DNA of 64,000 nt from Allocatelliglobosispora scoriae (GTDB lineage Bacteria; Actinomycetota; Actinomycetes; Mycobacteriales; Micromonosporaceae). The notes below the pieces were generated by a model, which saw only the letters and a list, made by a program, of their open reading frames with translations, ran no database searches and had not been told where the DNA came from. Positions 28,242 through 37,862 of this stretch are shown piece after piece; the first letter of the stretch is position 1; every line of letters begins with the position of its first letter. Position numbers and translations under genes: made by a program. The DNA lies in the NCBI RefSeq assembly GCF_014204945.1, contig NZ_JACHMN010000003.1:372001-436000 (forward strand), read 5' to 3'.

Positions 28242-29410
28242 AGAGCCTGGTCCTCTGGGACGAGGCGATGCTCGGCTACGACATGGGCGAGCACCCCCTC
28301 GACCCGGTCCGGCTGGAGCTGACGATCGCGCTCGCCCGGGCGTTCGGCGTGCTCGACCGGCCCGGCGTGACGGTCCGGGGTCCGATCCCGGCCACCGACG
28401 CGGAGCTGCTCACCTGCCACCGCGCCGATTACCTGGCGGCGGTCCGGGCCGCGCCGGAGGATCCGTTCTTCCGGGGGTACGGGCTCAACACCTCCGACAA
28501 CCCGGTCTTCGACAACATGCACGAGGTGAGCGCCCTGATCAGCGGCGCGACGCTGATGGCGACCCGCGCGGTCTGGTCCGGCGAGGTCGACCGCGCCGTC
28601 AACATCGCCGGTGGCCTGCACCACGCGATGCCCGCCCGCGCGTCGGGATTCTGCGTCTACAACGACCCGGCGATCGCGATCGCCGACCTGCTCGCGTCCG
28701 GTGCCGAGCGGGTCGCCTACGTGGACATCGACGTGCACCACGGCGACGGGGTGCAGCAGATCTTCTGGGACGACCCCCGGGTGCTCACGATCAGCCTGCA
28801 CGAGTCGCCGATCTCGCTCTTCCCCGGCACCGGCTTCGCCGAGGAGGTCGGCGGTCCGGGCGCGCAGGGCACGGCGGTCAACATCGCCCTCCCGGCCGGG
28901 ACGAATGATCTGGGCTGGCTGCAGGCCTTCCATGCCGTGGTGCCGAGCGTACTGCGGGCGTTTCGACCACAGCTGCTCTTCACCCAGTGCGGTGCGGACA
29001 GCCACCGGCTCGATCCCCTCGCCAACCTGCGGCTCACCGTCGACGGTCAGCGGGCGGCGCACCTGGCCCTGCGGGACCTCGCGACGGAGCTCTGCGAGGG
29101 GAAGTGGGTGGCCTCCGGCGGCGGCGGATACGCCCTGGTCGAGGCCGTTCCCCGGACGTGGACGCACCTGCTCGCCGCGATCACGGGCGAGCCGCTGGAC
29201 CCGATGACCCCGATCCCGCCGGAGTGGATGAAGCTCGCCCTGTCGAGACGCCCCGGTGTTGTGGTGCCGCAGCGGATGACCGATGACGGCTTCACGGCGT
29301 ACACCCCCTGGGAGCCCGGTGGGACGACGCCGCTGGACCGGGCGATCATGGCGACACGCAAGGCGGTCTTCCCCCTGCACGGCCTGGACCCGCACGACCC
29401 GAGGGACTGA
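28238..29410 (+). CDS. acuC: Zn-dependent lysine deacetylase AcuC (class I HDAC-like)
   Basis: 390 residues of the arginase/deacetylase fold with the HDAC motifs GGLHHAM, DIDVHHGDGVQQ (zinc Asp and His) and the C-terminal GGGGYAL. It removes acetyl groups from lysines of enzymes such as acetyl-CoA synthetase. It lies 4 nt before the acetyltransferase gene, so writer and eraser of acetylation are co-expressed. Confidence 0.93.
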   Translation: MKSLVLWDEAMLGYDMGEHPLDPVRLELTIALARAFGVLDRPGVTVRGPIPATDAELLTCHRADYLAAVRAAPEDPFFRGYGLNTSDNPVFDNMHEVSALISGATLMATRAVWSGEVDRAVNIAGGLHHAMPARASGFCVYNDPAIAIADLLASGAERVAYVDIDVHHGDGVQQIFWDDPRVLTISLHESPISLFPGTGFAEEVGGPGAQGTAVNIALPAGTNDLGWLQAFHAVVPSVLRAFRPQLLFTQCGADSHRLDPLANLRLTVDGQRAAHLALRDLATELCEGKWVASGGGGYALVEAVPRTWTHLLAAITGEPLDPMTPIPPEWMKLALSRRPGVVVPQRMTDDGFTAYTPWEPGGTTPLDRAIMATRKAVFPLHGLDPHDPRD

Positions 29411-29414
29411 CCCG

Positions 29415-31961
29415 ATGGGCCGCGACGCGGACGTGCTGCTCGCCGACGGTTCGACTGTCCACATGCGCCAGATCGAGCCGTCGGACGCGGACGCGATCGT
29501 GGCGATGCACGGGCGCTTCTCCGACCGCACGCGCTACCTGCGCTACTTCTCGCCCTACCCGCGCATCCCGCAGCGCGACCTGGACCGCTTCGTCACCGTC
29601 GACCACGCCGACCGCGAGGCGCTCATCATCGAGGTCGGCGACGAGATCATCGCGGTGGGCCGCTACGAGCGGCTCGGCCCGGACAGCGAGGAGGCCGAGG
29701 TCGCCTTCGTCGTCGCCGACGCCCACCAGGGCCGGGGCATCGGCTCGGTGCTGCTGGAGCACCTCGCCGCAGCAGCGGGGCCCGCCGGGATCAAGCGCTT
29801 CGTCGCCGAGGTGCTGCCGGTCAACGGCACCATGGTCCGCGTCTTCAGCGACGCCGGATACCAGGTGACCAGGGAATACGCCGACGGCGTCGTGCACCTG
29901 ACCTTCCCCATCGCGCCCACCGAGCGCTCGCTCGGCGTGCAGCAGGAGCGCGAGCACCGCACCGAGGCGGCGTCGATCGCGCGGCTGCTGCACCCGCGCG
30001 GCATCGTCGTCTACGGCGCGAGCGCCACGGGCCGCGGTCCCGGCGCGGCCGTCCTGCGCCATCTCCGGGAGGGTGGGTACGCCGGCCACCTGCACGTCGT
30101 GCACCCCAGCGCCACCGTGATCGCCGGCCTGCCGGTGCTCCGATCGGCGGCCGACGCCCCCGACCCGGTGGACCTCGCCATCGTCGCCGTCCCCGTCGCC
30201 GGTGTGCCCGCGGTCGTCGCCGACGCGGCGAAGGGCGGCTGCCACGGCGTGCTCGTCATCACGGCCGGATACGCCGAGGTCGGCGCGGTCGGTGCCGCCG
30301 CACAGGACGACCTGGTCCGCCAGGTGCGCGCGGCCGGGCTGCGCCTGATCGGGCCCGGCAGCCTCGGCGTGGCGCACCGCGCGGTGGACCTCAACGCGAC
30401 CCTGTCACCGCAGCTCCCCGAGCCCGGGCGGGTCGCCTGCTTCGCCCAGTCGGGCACGCTCGCCCTGGTCCTGCTCGCCGAGCTGCAGGCCCGTCGGCTG
30501 GGCCTGTCGAGCGTCGTCTCCGTCGGCAACCGGGCCGACGTCTCCGGCAACGACCTGCTGCAGTTCTGGCGCGACGACCCGGCGACCGACGTGATCCTCA
30601 TGTACCTGGAGACCTTCGGCAACCCCCGCAAATTCTCCCGGCTCGCCCGGACCGTCGGGCGCACCAAACCGATCGTCGCGCTCGCCGCCCCGTCGCGGGG
30701 CCCGGGCCTGCGCAACGGTCCCGACCAGGCGGCGATGGCCGCGCTCGTGGCGCACTCCGGTGTCATCACCGTCAACACCGTCGCCGAGCTCGCCGATGTC
30801 GGGCTCCTCCTTGCCGGGCAGCCGCTGCCCGCCGGGCGACGGGTCGGCATCGTCACCAACTCGGCGGCCCTGGGAGCCCTGGCGACCGCGAGCGTCACCG
30901 GCGCCGGGCTCGTCCCCGCCGAGGTGGAGGTGCTCTCGACCGCCGTCGGTGCCGCCGCCTTCGCCGTCCGGCTCGCCGCGATGCTCGCCGACGCCGAGAC
31001 GGATTCGCTCGTCGTGGTGCTCGCCCCGCCGCTGCCGACCGGTGCCGTGCGCGCCGACGACACCGGGCTCGCCGACTTCGCCACCGCGCTGACCAGCGTC
31101 GCGGCAGCCGGGGAGAAACCCGTGGTCGCCGCCTTCATGGTCGGTCCGCCCCCGACCGGTGTGCCCGCCTATCGCTCCGTCGAGGAGGCGGTGCGGGCAC
31201 TCGCCAAGGTGTGCGGGTACGCCGACTGGCTGCGTACCCCCCTGGGTGTGCTGCCCGTGCTCGACGTGGCGCAGGTGAAGGGCCGGGCCGCGATCCGGCG
31301 GGGTGATCCGGTCGGGGCGCTCGCCGCCTATGGCGTGGACGTGGTGACGTCGGTGGTCGTCGAGTCCGCCGACGACGCGCAGCAGATCGCGGCCGAGCTG
31401 GGGCTGCCGGTCGCGATGAAGGTCTTCGGGCACCGCAACCGGCTCGATCTCGGTGCCGTGCGGCTCGACCTGCGGGAGCTCGACGACGTGTCGCGGGCCT
31501 ATCGCGAACTGGTGGAGCTCTTCGGCGCCGAGGCGGAGGTGCTGGTGCAGCCGATGGTGGCGCCCGGCGTGGCCTGCGTGGTCGAGGTCGTCGACGATCC
31601 GGCGTTCGGACCGGTGATCGGGTTCGGGCTGGGCGGCGTAGCGGCCGAGCTCTTCGGCGACCGGGCTTGGCGGGCGGTGCCGCTCACCGATTTCGACGCG
31701 TCGGGGCTGGTCCGGGCGCCGCGCGGGTCCGAGCTGCTGCGTGGTTACCGCGGCGCGCCCGAGGTGGACCTCGGCCGGATGGAGCAGCTGCTGCTGCGGG
31801 TCGCCCAGCTCGCCGACGACGTCCCGGAGCTGGGTCGCCTCGTGCTGGATCCGGTACTGGCGAGGCCCGACGGCTTCTCGGTCCTGCACGTGGAGTTCAC
31901 GCCCGCGACCAGCCAGGCTCAGCGCCCCGACACCGGCCCGCGCCGCCTCCGCCCGGCCTAG
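29415..31961 (+). CDS. PatA-type protein lysine acetyltransferase (N-terminal GNAT plus NDP-forming acyl-CoA synthetase)
   Basis: 848 residues. The N-terminal GNAT domain (about 1-180, acetyl-CoA loop HQGRGIGSVLL) is followed by a CoA-binding Rossmann domain (GIVVYGASATGRGPG), succinyl-CoA-ligase-like domains and a C-terminal ATP-grasp region. GNAT-first order is that described for Streptomyces PatA, reversed from Salmonella Pat. It likely acetylates and inactivates acyl-CoA synthetases, opposed by AcuC encoded just upstream. Confidence 0.92.
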   Translation: MGRDADVLLADGSTVHMRQIEPSDADAIVAMHGRFSDRTRYLRYFSPYPRIPQRDLDRFVTVDHADREALIIEVGDEIIAVGRYERLGPDSEEAEVAFVVADAHQGRGIGSVLLEHLAAAAGPAGIKRFVAEVLPVNGTMVRVFSDAGYQVTREYADGVVHLTFPIAPTERSLGVQQEREHRTEAASIARLLHPRGIVVYGASATGRGPGAAVLRHLREGGYAGHLHVVHPSATVIAGLPVLRSAADAPDPVDLAIVAVPVAGVPAVVADAAKGGCHGVLVITAGYAEVGAVGAAAQDDLVRQVRAAGLRLIGPGSLGVAHRAVDLNATLSPQLPEPGRVACFAQSGTLALVLLAELQARRLGLSSVVSVGNRADVSGNDLLQFWRDDPATDVILMYLETFGNPRKFSRLARTVGRTKPIVALAAPSRGPGLRNGPDQAAMAALVAHSGVITVNTVAELADVGLLLAGQPLPAGRRVGIVTNSAALGALATASVTGAGLVPAEVEVLSTAVGAAAFAVRLAAMLADAETDSLVVVLAPPLPTGAVRADDTGLADFATALTSVAAAGEKPVVAAFMVGPPPTGVPAYRSVEEAVRALAKVCGYADWLRTPLGVLPVLDVAQVKGRAAIRRGDPVGALAAYGVDVVTSVVVESADDAQQIAAELGLPVAMKVFGHRNRLDLGAVRLDLRELDDVSRAYRELVELFGAEAEVLVQPMVAPGVACVVEVVDDPAFGPVIGFGLGGVAAELFGDRAWRAVPLTDFDASGLVRAPRGSELLRGYRGAPEVDLGRMEQLLLRVAQLADDVPELGRLVLDPVLARPDGFSVLHVEFTPATSQAQRPDTGPRRLRPA

Positions 31962-31980
31962 CCCGCACGCTTCGCGCCAA

Positions 31981-32013
31981 GATCGCCGCAACTCTTCAAG
32001 AGTTGCGGCGATC
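31981..32013. repeat. Single 33-nt GATC palindrome module after the acetyltransferase gene
   Basis: Arms GATCGCCGC (31981-31989) and GCGGCGATC (32005-32013) flank the 15-nt self-complementary core AACTCTTCAAGAGTT. The layout GATC-N5-N15-N5-GATC is identical to the modules after dapF and in ureF, and the core is identical to that at 23397. It is also preceded by CAA, giving the shared word CAAGATCGC. It begins 19 nt after the stop and may act as a terminator. Confidence 0.85.
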
Positions 32014-32040
32014 TCGGCATGCTTTCGGTGTAGATACGGC

Positions 32041-32071
32041 GAAAGACCGCCGCGACCAGCGGCGGTCTTTC
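32041..32071. terminator. Terminator, perfect 13-bp stem
   Basis: 32041-32053 pairs with 32059-32071 around a 5-nt loop, 12 nt past the sigma-factor stop on the minus strand and facing the convergent acetyltransferase gene. Confidence 0.85.
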
Positions 32072-32083
32072 GGGGATGGCAGG

Positions 32084-33040
<957 letters not shown>

Positions 33041-33099
33041 GTCGTTCCTCCCCGCCCGCTGTGTGTGTAATGAGAGTGCCGGTCCGTCGGTGAAGTGAC

Positions 33100-33114
33100 G
33101 GTGAGGTCAGCTCA
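33100..33114. promoter_or_regulatory. Inverted repeat between sigB and spo0M
   Basis: GTGAG-N5-CTCAC lies midway between the divergent sigma-factor and Spo0M genes and is a possible regulator site. The evidence is symmetry and position only. Confidence 0.25.
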
Positions 33115-33179
33115 CGTCTTGTGTCGGGTGCCCTACTCTGGGACGGGGCCGGGATTCGGCCCGGCCAGGGGAGGCGTCA

Positions 33180-33968
33180 GTGGTGTTTGAGCGGCTCAAG
33201 CAGGTTTTCGGTGCCGGTGGACCGAGCGTCGCGACGACGCTGACGACGGTGAAAGCCCAGCCTGGCGGTCCGGTGAGTGGCGTGGTTCACGTCATCGGCG
33301 GGAGTCGACCTGTCACGATCTCCCAGATCGCGGTCGCCCTCTCCGCCAAGGTCTGCGTCGAGGGCGAGGACATCGCGACCGCCAGCCACGTCACCGTGGC
33401 GAAGGAGGCTGTGACCGGCTCTTTCGCGCTCGCACCGGGGGAGGAGCGGGACTTCCCGTTCCGCTATACGCTGCCGTTCGAGACGCCGCTCACCACGGTC
33501 GACGGGCGCGACTTCGCCGATGTCGAGCTGGGTTTGCGTACGGAGCTCGCGGTCGCACTCGCCTTCGACAGCTCCGACCTCGATCCGATCAAGGTCGAGC
33601 CGCTGCCGGGGCAGGCCGCGATCCTCAAGGCATTCGCCGACCTGGGCTTCTCCCTGATCCGCTCCGATGTGGAGCGTGGGCAGATCCGGGGCGTCAACCA
33701 GGCGCTCCCGTTCTACCAGGAGATCGAGTTCCACCCGGCACCCAAGTTCGCCGCCGCGATCAACAAGGTCGAGGTCACCTTCCTCGCCTCGTCGCTCACG
33801 ACCCAGGTGATCCTGGAGCTCGATCGGCGCGGCGGGCTCGTCGGCGGCCGGGACATCTTCGGCCGCTTCGTCGTCGACCACCAGGACATCGCGCGGATCG
33901 ACTGGAAGGGCCAGCTCGACGACTGGATCATGGAATCCTGCCGTCGGCAGGGGCTACGCCCCTTCTAG
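33180..33968 (+). CDS. Spo0M-family sporulation-control protein
   Basis: 262 residues. The N-terminal two-thirds has the arrestin-like beta-sandwich pattern of Spo0M (AQPGGPVSGVVHVIGG; EERDFPFRYTLPFETPLT) and the C terminus has the family segment HQDIARIDWKGQLDDWI. It is cytoplasmic, affects sporulation and the cell surface in Bacillus, and is widespread in actinomycetes with unclear function. GTG start after GGGGAGG. Its last 15 nt overlap the convergent membrane-protein gene. Confidence 0.88.
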   Translation: MVFERLKQVFGAGGPSVATTLTTVKAQPGGPVSGVVHVIGGSRPVTISQIAVALSAKVCVEGEDIATASHVTVAKEAVTGSFALAPGEERDFPFRYTLPFETPLTTVDGRDFADVELGLRTELAVALAFDSSDLDPIKVEPLPGQAAILKAFADLGFSLIRSDVERGQIRGVNQALPFYQEIEFHPAPKFAAAINKVEVTFLASSLTTQVILELDRRGGLVGGRDIFGRFVVDHQDIARIDWKGQLDDWIMESCRRQGLRPF

Positions 33969-34598
33969 CACCGGCCCCAGCTCGCCCGGTTCGTCCGGCT
34001 CGACGGCTCGTGCGCCGTCGCGGAACGAGGAGATGATGTTGCCGACGGCCACGACGATCAGCAGGCCCAGGGCGAGCCAGAAGCCGTAACGGAAGATCAT
34101 GTCGATGCCGCTGTCGCCGGGAGCGGCGCCGACCGACCTGAGGGCGGTCTCCTCGATGAGGCTCGCCGCTCTGACCTCGGTCAGCACCAGTGCCAGGGCG
34201 GCGAGCAGGGCGGCGAGTGCGGTGAGCCGGTGGCGCAGCCGGGCCCACGGCAGCACGCCGGCGATCAGCCCCAGGACGAGCAGGCCGACGGTGACGGCGG
34301 CACCCTTCTGCGCCGGCAACGGGTCGATGGCGCCGTTCATCGGCGAGGAGGTGGCGTCGTCGTCCACGATCTCCTTCGTCTCGCCCTGCACGCGCGTGTC
34401 CGGGTACCGCATGTCCGGCGCGCCGCCCAGCAGCAGGTCCGTGCCGGTATAGGTACCGCTGATCTCCACGGATTCACCGACGGGTGCACCGGTCTCCGGC
34501 CCGGCGCTGCAGCTGGCGGTCACGAAGGGCAGCAGGAAGCAGAGTCCGATCAGCACGAAGCCGGTCGGGCTGAGCAGACGGCGGAGCAGCAGCACCAC
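33954..34598 (-). CDS. Membrane protein of unknown function
   Basis: About 214 residues. A first hydrophobic helix (signal anchor with a Cys in TASCSAGP) is followed by an extracellular acidic segment of about 65 residues and three more helices (GLLVLGLIAGVLPWA; LAALLAALALVLTEV; FWLALGLLIVVAVGNII). The start is uncertain: GTG at 34598 or 34595 follows a GGGGG ribosome site; a longer form could begin at GTG 34649. No family recognised. Confidence 0.72.
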   Translation of the reverse strand: MVLLLRRLLSPTGFVLIGLCFLLPFVTASCSAGPETGAPVGESVEISGTYTGTDLLLGGAPDMRYPDTRVQGETKEIVDDDATSSPMNGAIDPLPAQKGAAVTVGLLVLGLIAGVLPWARLRHRLTALAALLAALALVLTEVRAASLIEETALRSVGAAPGDSGIDMIFRYGFWLALGLLIVVAVGNIISSFRDGARAVEPDEPGELGPVLEGA

Positions 34599-34662
34599 GA
34601 ACCCCCGGTGAACGGTGTTGTTTGCGCGGACATTACTTCCCCCGGCCACCCCGCACTGCCCT

Positions 34663-34730
34663 CGTCACGTTTTGCGGCAAAGCGTGGCCTCGCGCAGCGA
34701 GATGGCCACGCTTTGCCGCAAAACGTGACG
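34663..34730. repeat. Paired-palindrome inverted repeat, 27-bp perfect arms
   Basis: 34663-34689 is the exact reverse complement of 34704-34730, with a 14-nt loop that itself begins TCGC and ends near GCGA. Each arm holds the near-palindromic core TTTGCxGCAAA, centres at 34676 and 34717 (41 nt apart). It lies 8 nt past the methyltransferase stop and probably terminates that transcript. Confidence 0.9.
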
Positions 34731-34738
34731 GGCTCGCC

Positions 34739-36208
34739 TCAGACGGGCAGCAGCATGCCCCGCTCGACCAGGTGCCGCACCACGCCGACGAGCACCTGCC
34801 CGAGCTCCTCCTCGCCCGCGCCGTGCGCCTCGGCGAGCAGCGCGACCTGGTCGCGCAGCGACACCTCGCCGCCGCAGCCGCTCACCAGCGCCAGGATCAG
34901 CGGGTCGATCTCCTCGCTCCAGCGCAGGCCGGTCGTGAGCGTCAGGACCTGGCGGTCCACCGCCCAACCCTCCGCCGACATCGTCGCGTCCTGCCGCAGC
35001 GTCAGGCCGTCCGCGGCCCGGAAAACCGCGTCGAGTACGCCGTCGTCATCGCGCCCGCCGAGCCACTCCTGCCGGTCGAACCACGCCGCGACCTGATCGC
35101 CGACGGGTGCCTCGATCGTCTGCCGCAGGTCCTCGCAGACGATGATCGGCTCGACCCGGTCGCTGCGGCGAGCCGTGATCAGGCCGAACCCGATCCCCTC
35201 GATCTTGTGCTGGTCGAACCAGTCGAGCCACTCGGCGGCCCGCTGCGGATCGTGCCCCTCGGAGGCGTCGCGCAGCCAGAGCCGGACGTAATCGAGCGGG
35301 TCGGTGACCTCGCGCTGGATCGCCCAGACATCGCAGCCGGTGCCCTCGAACCACCCCGCGATCCGGTCCTCCCAGTCCTCGCCCGCCACGTGCACCCAGT
35401 TGGCGAGGAACTGCATCGTGCCACCGGGGTTGAGCAGGTCCCCGGCGGCCGCGGCGAGCTCGGCGCAGATCCCGTCGCCCGGGCGGCCCGAGTCGCGATA
35501 GGTGTGCGTCGCCACGCCAGGCCCGACCACGAACGGGGGATTGCTCACCACCAGGTCGAAGCGGCGTCCGGCGACCGGGGCCAGCATGTCGCCCTCCAGC
35601 AGCTCCCACTGCTGCCCGTTGAGCGCCGCGGTGGTCGCCGCGAAACGCAGCGCACGGGCGGAGAGGTCCGTCGCGGTCACGGACTCCGCGTGGCGGGCGA
35701 CGTGGAGTGCCTGGACGCCGCAGCCCGTACCCAGATCGAGGGCCGTGCCCACTGGGCGCCGGATCGTGCAGTCGGCGAGCGTCATCGACGCGCCGCCGAC
35801 GCCGAGCACGTGGTCGGTGGGGAGCGCGCGGCCCGGCGCGGCCGGGAGGTCGGCGACGACGAGGAAGTCGCCGTAGAGGTCGAGGTCGACGCCCGCGCGG
35901 ATGCCGCCGGAGACGAATTCGATCAGCTCCGCCTCGAGTGCCCGGGCGAGCGGCAGCGGCTTCAGCGCGCTCGCCACGTCGGCCTCGGCCTCGATCTGAC
36001 CGGCGAGGAAGAGGCGGATCAGGGTGTTGAGGCGGTCCCGCTCCACGGTCGTGGCGAGCGTGGGGCGGAAGTCCTCGCGTCCGGCTGCCTCCATCGCGAC
36101 CGGACCGAGGCGCTCGGCGATCCCGGCGGGGGTGAAACCGGCGCTCGACAGCGCTTCACGCAGGCGTGCGGTGTCGGCGGGGTCGAGAAGCCCGTGCTGT
36201 TCAGCCAT
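34739..36208 (-). CDS. SAM-dependent methyltransferase with NPPF motif (PrmC/RsmC-like)
   Basis: 489 residues. A helical N-terminal domain (about 1-140) is followed by a Rossmann methyltransferase core with motif I ALDLGTGCGVQALH and motif IV NPPF (about residues 225-228), as in N-directed methyltransferases acting on rRNA, release factors or DNA. A C-terminal winged-helix-like extension follows. The two-domain layout is common in actinobacteria; the target is not known. An upstream in-frame ATG at 36226 is an alternative start. Confidence 0.85.
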   Translation of the reverse strand: MAEQHGLLDPADTARLREALSSAGFTPAGIAERLGPVAMEAAGREDFRPTLATTVERDRLNTLIRLFLAGQIEAEADVASALKPLPLARALEAELIEFVSGGIRAGVDLDLYGDFLVVADLPAAPGRALPTDHVLGVGGASMTLADCTIRRPVGTALDLGTGCGVQALHVARHAESVTATDLSARALRFAATTAALNGQQWELLEGDMLAPVAGRRFDLVVSNPPFVVGPGVATHTYRDSGRPGDGICAELAAAAGDLLNPGGTMQFLANWVHVAGEDWEDRIAGWFEGTGCDVWAIQREVTDPLDYVRLWLRDASEGHDPQRAAEWLDWFDQHKIEGIGFGLITARRSDRVEPIIVCEDLRQTIEAPVGDQVAAWFDRQEWLGGRDDDGVLDAVFRAADGLTLRQDATMSAEGWAVDRQVLTLTTGLRWSEEIDPLILALVSGCGGEVSLRDQVALLAEAHGAGEEELGQVLVGVVRHLVERGMLLPV

Positions 36209-36257
36209 ACGCCCATCCTGCCCCATCGGTCCGAGCCCGTATGGCAGGCTCCTGGCT

Positions 36258-36833
36258 ATGGCCACGCTCTTCCTCGCCCAGCAGCCCGACGCCGATGAAC
36301 TGCTGCGTACCGACCCGCTGGCGCTGCTCACCGGCATGCTGCTCGACCAGCAGATCCCGCTGGAGAAGGCGTTCATGGGGCCCTATGTGCTGACGCAGCG
36401 CCTCGGAGTCCCGAGCCTCGACGCCGCCGCGATCGCCGATTACGACCCGGCCGAGTTCGGCAAGGTCTTCGCGCAGGTGCCGGCGATCCACCGCTTCCCC
36501 GGCTCGATGGCCGAGCGGACGCAGAAGCTCGCCCGCGCCATCGCCGACGACTACGACGGCGACGCCTCACGGGTGTGGACCGAGGCGAAGGACGGCAAGG
36601 ACCTGCTCAAACGCCTCGGTGCCCTGCCGGGCTTCGGCAAGATGAAGGCGCAGATCTTCGTCGCCCTGCTCGGCAAGCAGTTCGGCGTGCAGCCGGACGG
36701 CTGGCGGGAGGCGGCCGGGGTCTACGGCGAGGACGGCTCACTCCGCTCGGTCGCCGACATCACGAGCAGGGAGACCCTGACCAGGGTGCGCGAATACAAG
36801 AAGCAGATGAAGGCGGCCGCCGCGGCTAGCTGA
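36258..36833 (+). CDS. HhH-GPD family protein (TIGR03252 type)
   Basis: 191 residues. A base-excision-repair-like fold with a helix-hairpin-helix segment (RLGALPGFGKMKAQIFVALLGKQFG, about 124-148). The catalytic Lys/Asp of typical DNA glycosylases is not evident, so activity is uncertain. It is divergent from the methyltransferase gene, and its 3' end overlaps the S41 peptidase gene by 8 nt. Confidence 0.85.
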   Translation: MATLFLAQQPDADELLRTDPLALLTGMLLDQQIPLEKAFMGPYVLTQRLGVPSLDAAAIADYDPAEFGKVFAQVPAIHRFPGSMAERTQKLARAIADDYDGDASRVWTEAKDGKDLLKRLGALPGFGKMKAQIFVALLGKQFGVQPDGWREAAGVYGEDGSLRSVADITSRETLTRVREYKKQMKAAAAAS

Positions 36834-37779
36834 GGGCTGCCCGGGCCTCGTCGAGGACCTGCCGCCGCCCGTTCTCCCCGCCGAGCTCGACGACGTGGTT
36901 CAACGCCGCCCTGTACGCCACCTCCAGGGCCTGGTCGGCGGGGCACTCGACATCCGGGGTGACACCGGTGCCCTCCCAGTTGGTGCCCGTGATCGGGCTG
37001 ACCGACCGGGCGACCGGGATCGTCGCCTCCAGGAACTCCGCCACCCGGAAGCCCTCGCGCGGGTGGGCGCCGCCGCGCGTCCGATCGCCGACGATCACGG
37101 CCCGGCCGAGCTGCTGCAGGTCGTAGGCGACCGCCTCGCCGCCGGAGAAGGTGGTGCCGCTGGTGAGCAGCCACAGCGGTTTCGTCGCCCCGAACCGGCG
37201 GCCGGGCACGTGGGCGGGGGTCCAGAGCTGCCGGACCCGGCCGGTGGCCGCCTCGAAGATCCCGCTCAACTCGACCGGCTCGGCACCGAGCAGGAAGGCG
37301 CAGAAGTAGCTCGTCATCGAGACCTCGCCGCCGAGGCAGCCGCGCAGGTCGATGATGAGCGCGTCGGCGGGTGCGACGAGGGTCATCGCGGCGGCGATCG
37401 CGTCGGCGGCGACGGCGGTGGGGAAGAGGATCGGCTGGATGTCGAGGTAGCCGACGTTTCCGGGCAGCCGTTCGGCGCGGGCGACGCCGTGGGCGGTGAG
37501 GTCGGCCCAGGTCCGCATCTCCGTGAGGTCGGACTCGTCGTCGCCCCGGCTCTCCGGGACCGGGTCGGTGTGGTGCAGCAGCCGCAGGTGCTTGTCGCCG
37601 TTGGCGGACTGCAGGTCGCGGGTGATCGCGATGGCGAGGGCGTCGTCGGCCAGCCCTGTGTAGGACCCCTCGGCGAGCCGGGTCCGGAGCAGCCCGGTGA
37701 CCTCGGCGGCGATCTCGGGGAAGACGTAGTGCTCCTGGACCAGGTCGATGACCCGGCTGACCTTCTCGTGCTGCGGCAT
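36826..37779 (-). CDS. S41-family (tail-specific/IRBP-like) peptidase
   Basis: 317 residues. An N-terminal helical region is followed by the S41 catalytic domain: LIIDLRGCLGGEVSM strand-loop and the nucleophile block TSGTTFSGGEAVAYDLQ (Ser about 219). It lacks a PDZ domain and any signal peptide, like IRBP-type members. GAAGGAGG ribosome site 6 nt before the ATG. It is divergent from an ArsR-type regulator that may control it. Confidence 0.85.
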   Translation of the reverse strand: MPQHEKVSRVIDLVQEHYVFPEIAAEVTGLLRTRLAEGSYTGLADDALAIAITRDLQSANGDKHLRLLHHTDPVPESRGDDESDLTEMRTWADLTAHGVARAERLPGNVGYLDIQPILFPTAVAADAIAAAMTLVAPADALIIDLRGCLGGEVSMTSYFCAFLLGAEPVELSGIFEAATGRVRQLWTPAHVPGRRFGATKPLWLLTSGTTFSGGEAVAYDLQQLGRAVIVGDRTRGGAHPREGFRVAEFLEATIPVARSVSPITGTNWEGTGVTPDVECPADQALEVAYRAALNHVVELGGENGRRQVLDEARAALS

Positions 37780-37826
37780 GTCGCCTCCTTCCGTCGAAGC
37801 TGAGCAGTCGAAGTAGAGCATTCACA

Positions 37827-37853
37827 TTGACAAAGAGTCAAGGCCAGTTGACA
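37827..37853. promoter_or_regulatory. Promoter/operator region between the S41 peptidase and ArsR-type genes
   Basis: TTGAC-N5-GTCAA (37827-37841) is a perfect inverted repeat; a second TTGACA follows at 37848-37853. On the minus strand TTGACT with TCTACT 18 nt later fits a promoter for the peptidase. Repeated TTGAC words between divergent genes suggest autoregulation by the adjacent regulator. Confidence 0.45.
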
Positions 37854-37862
37854 CTTAAGTCC

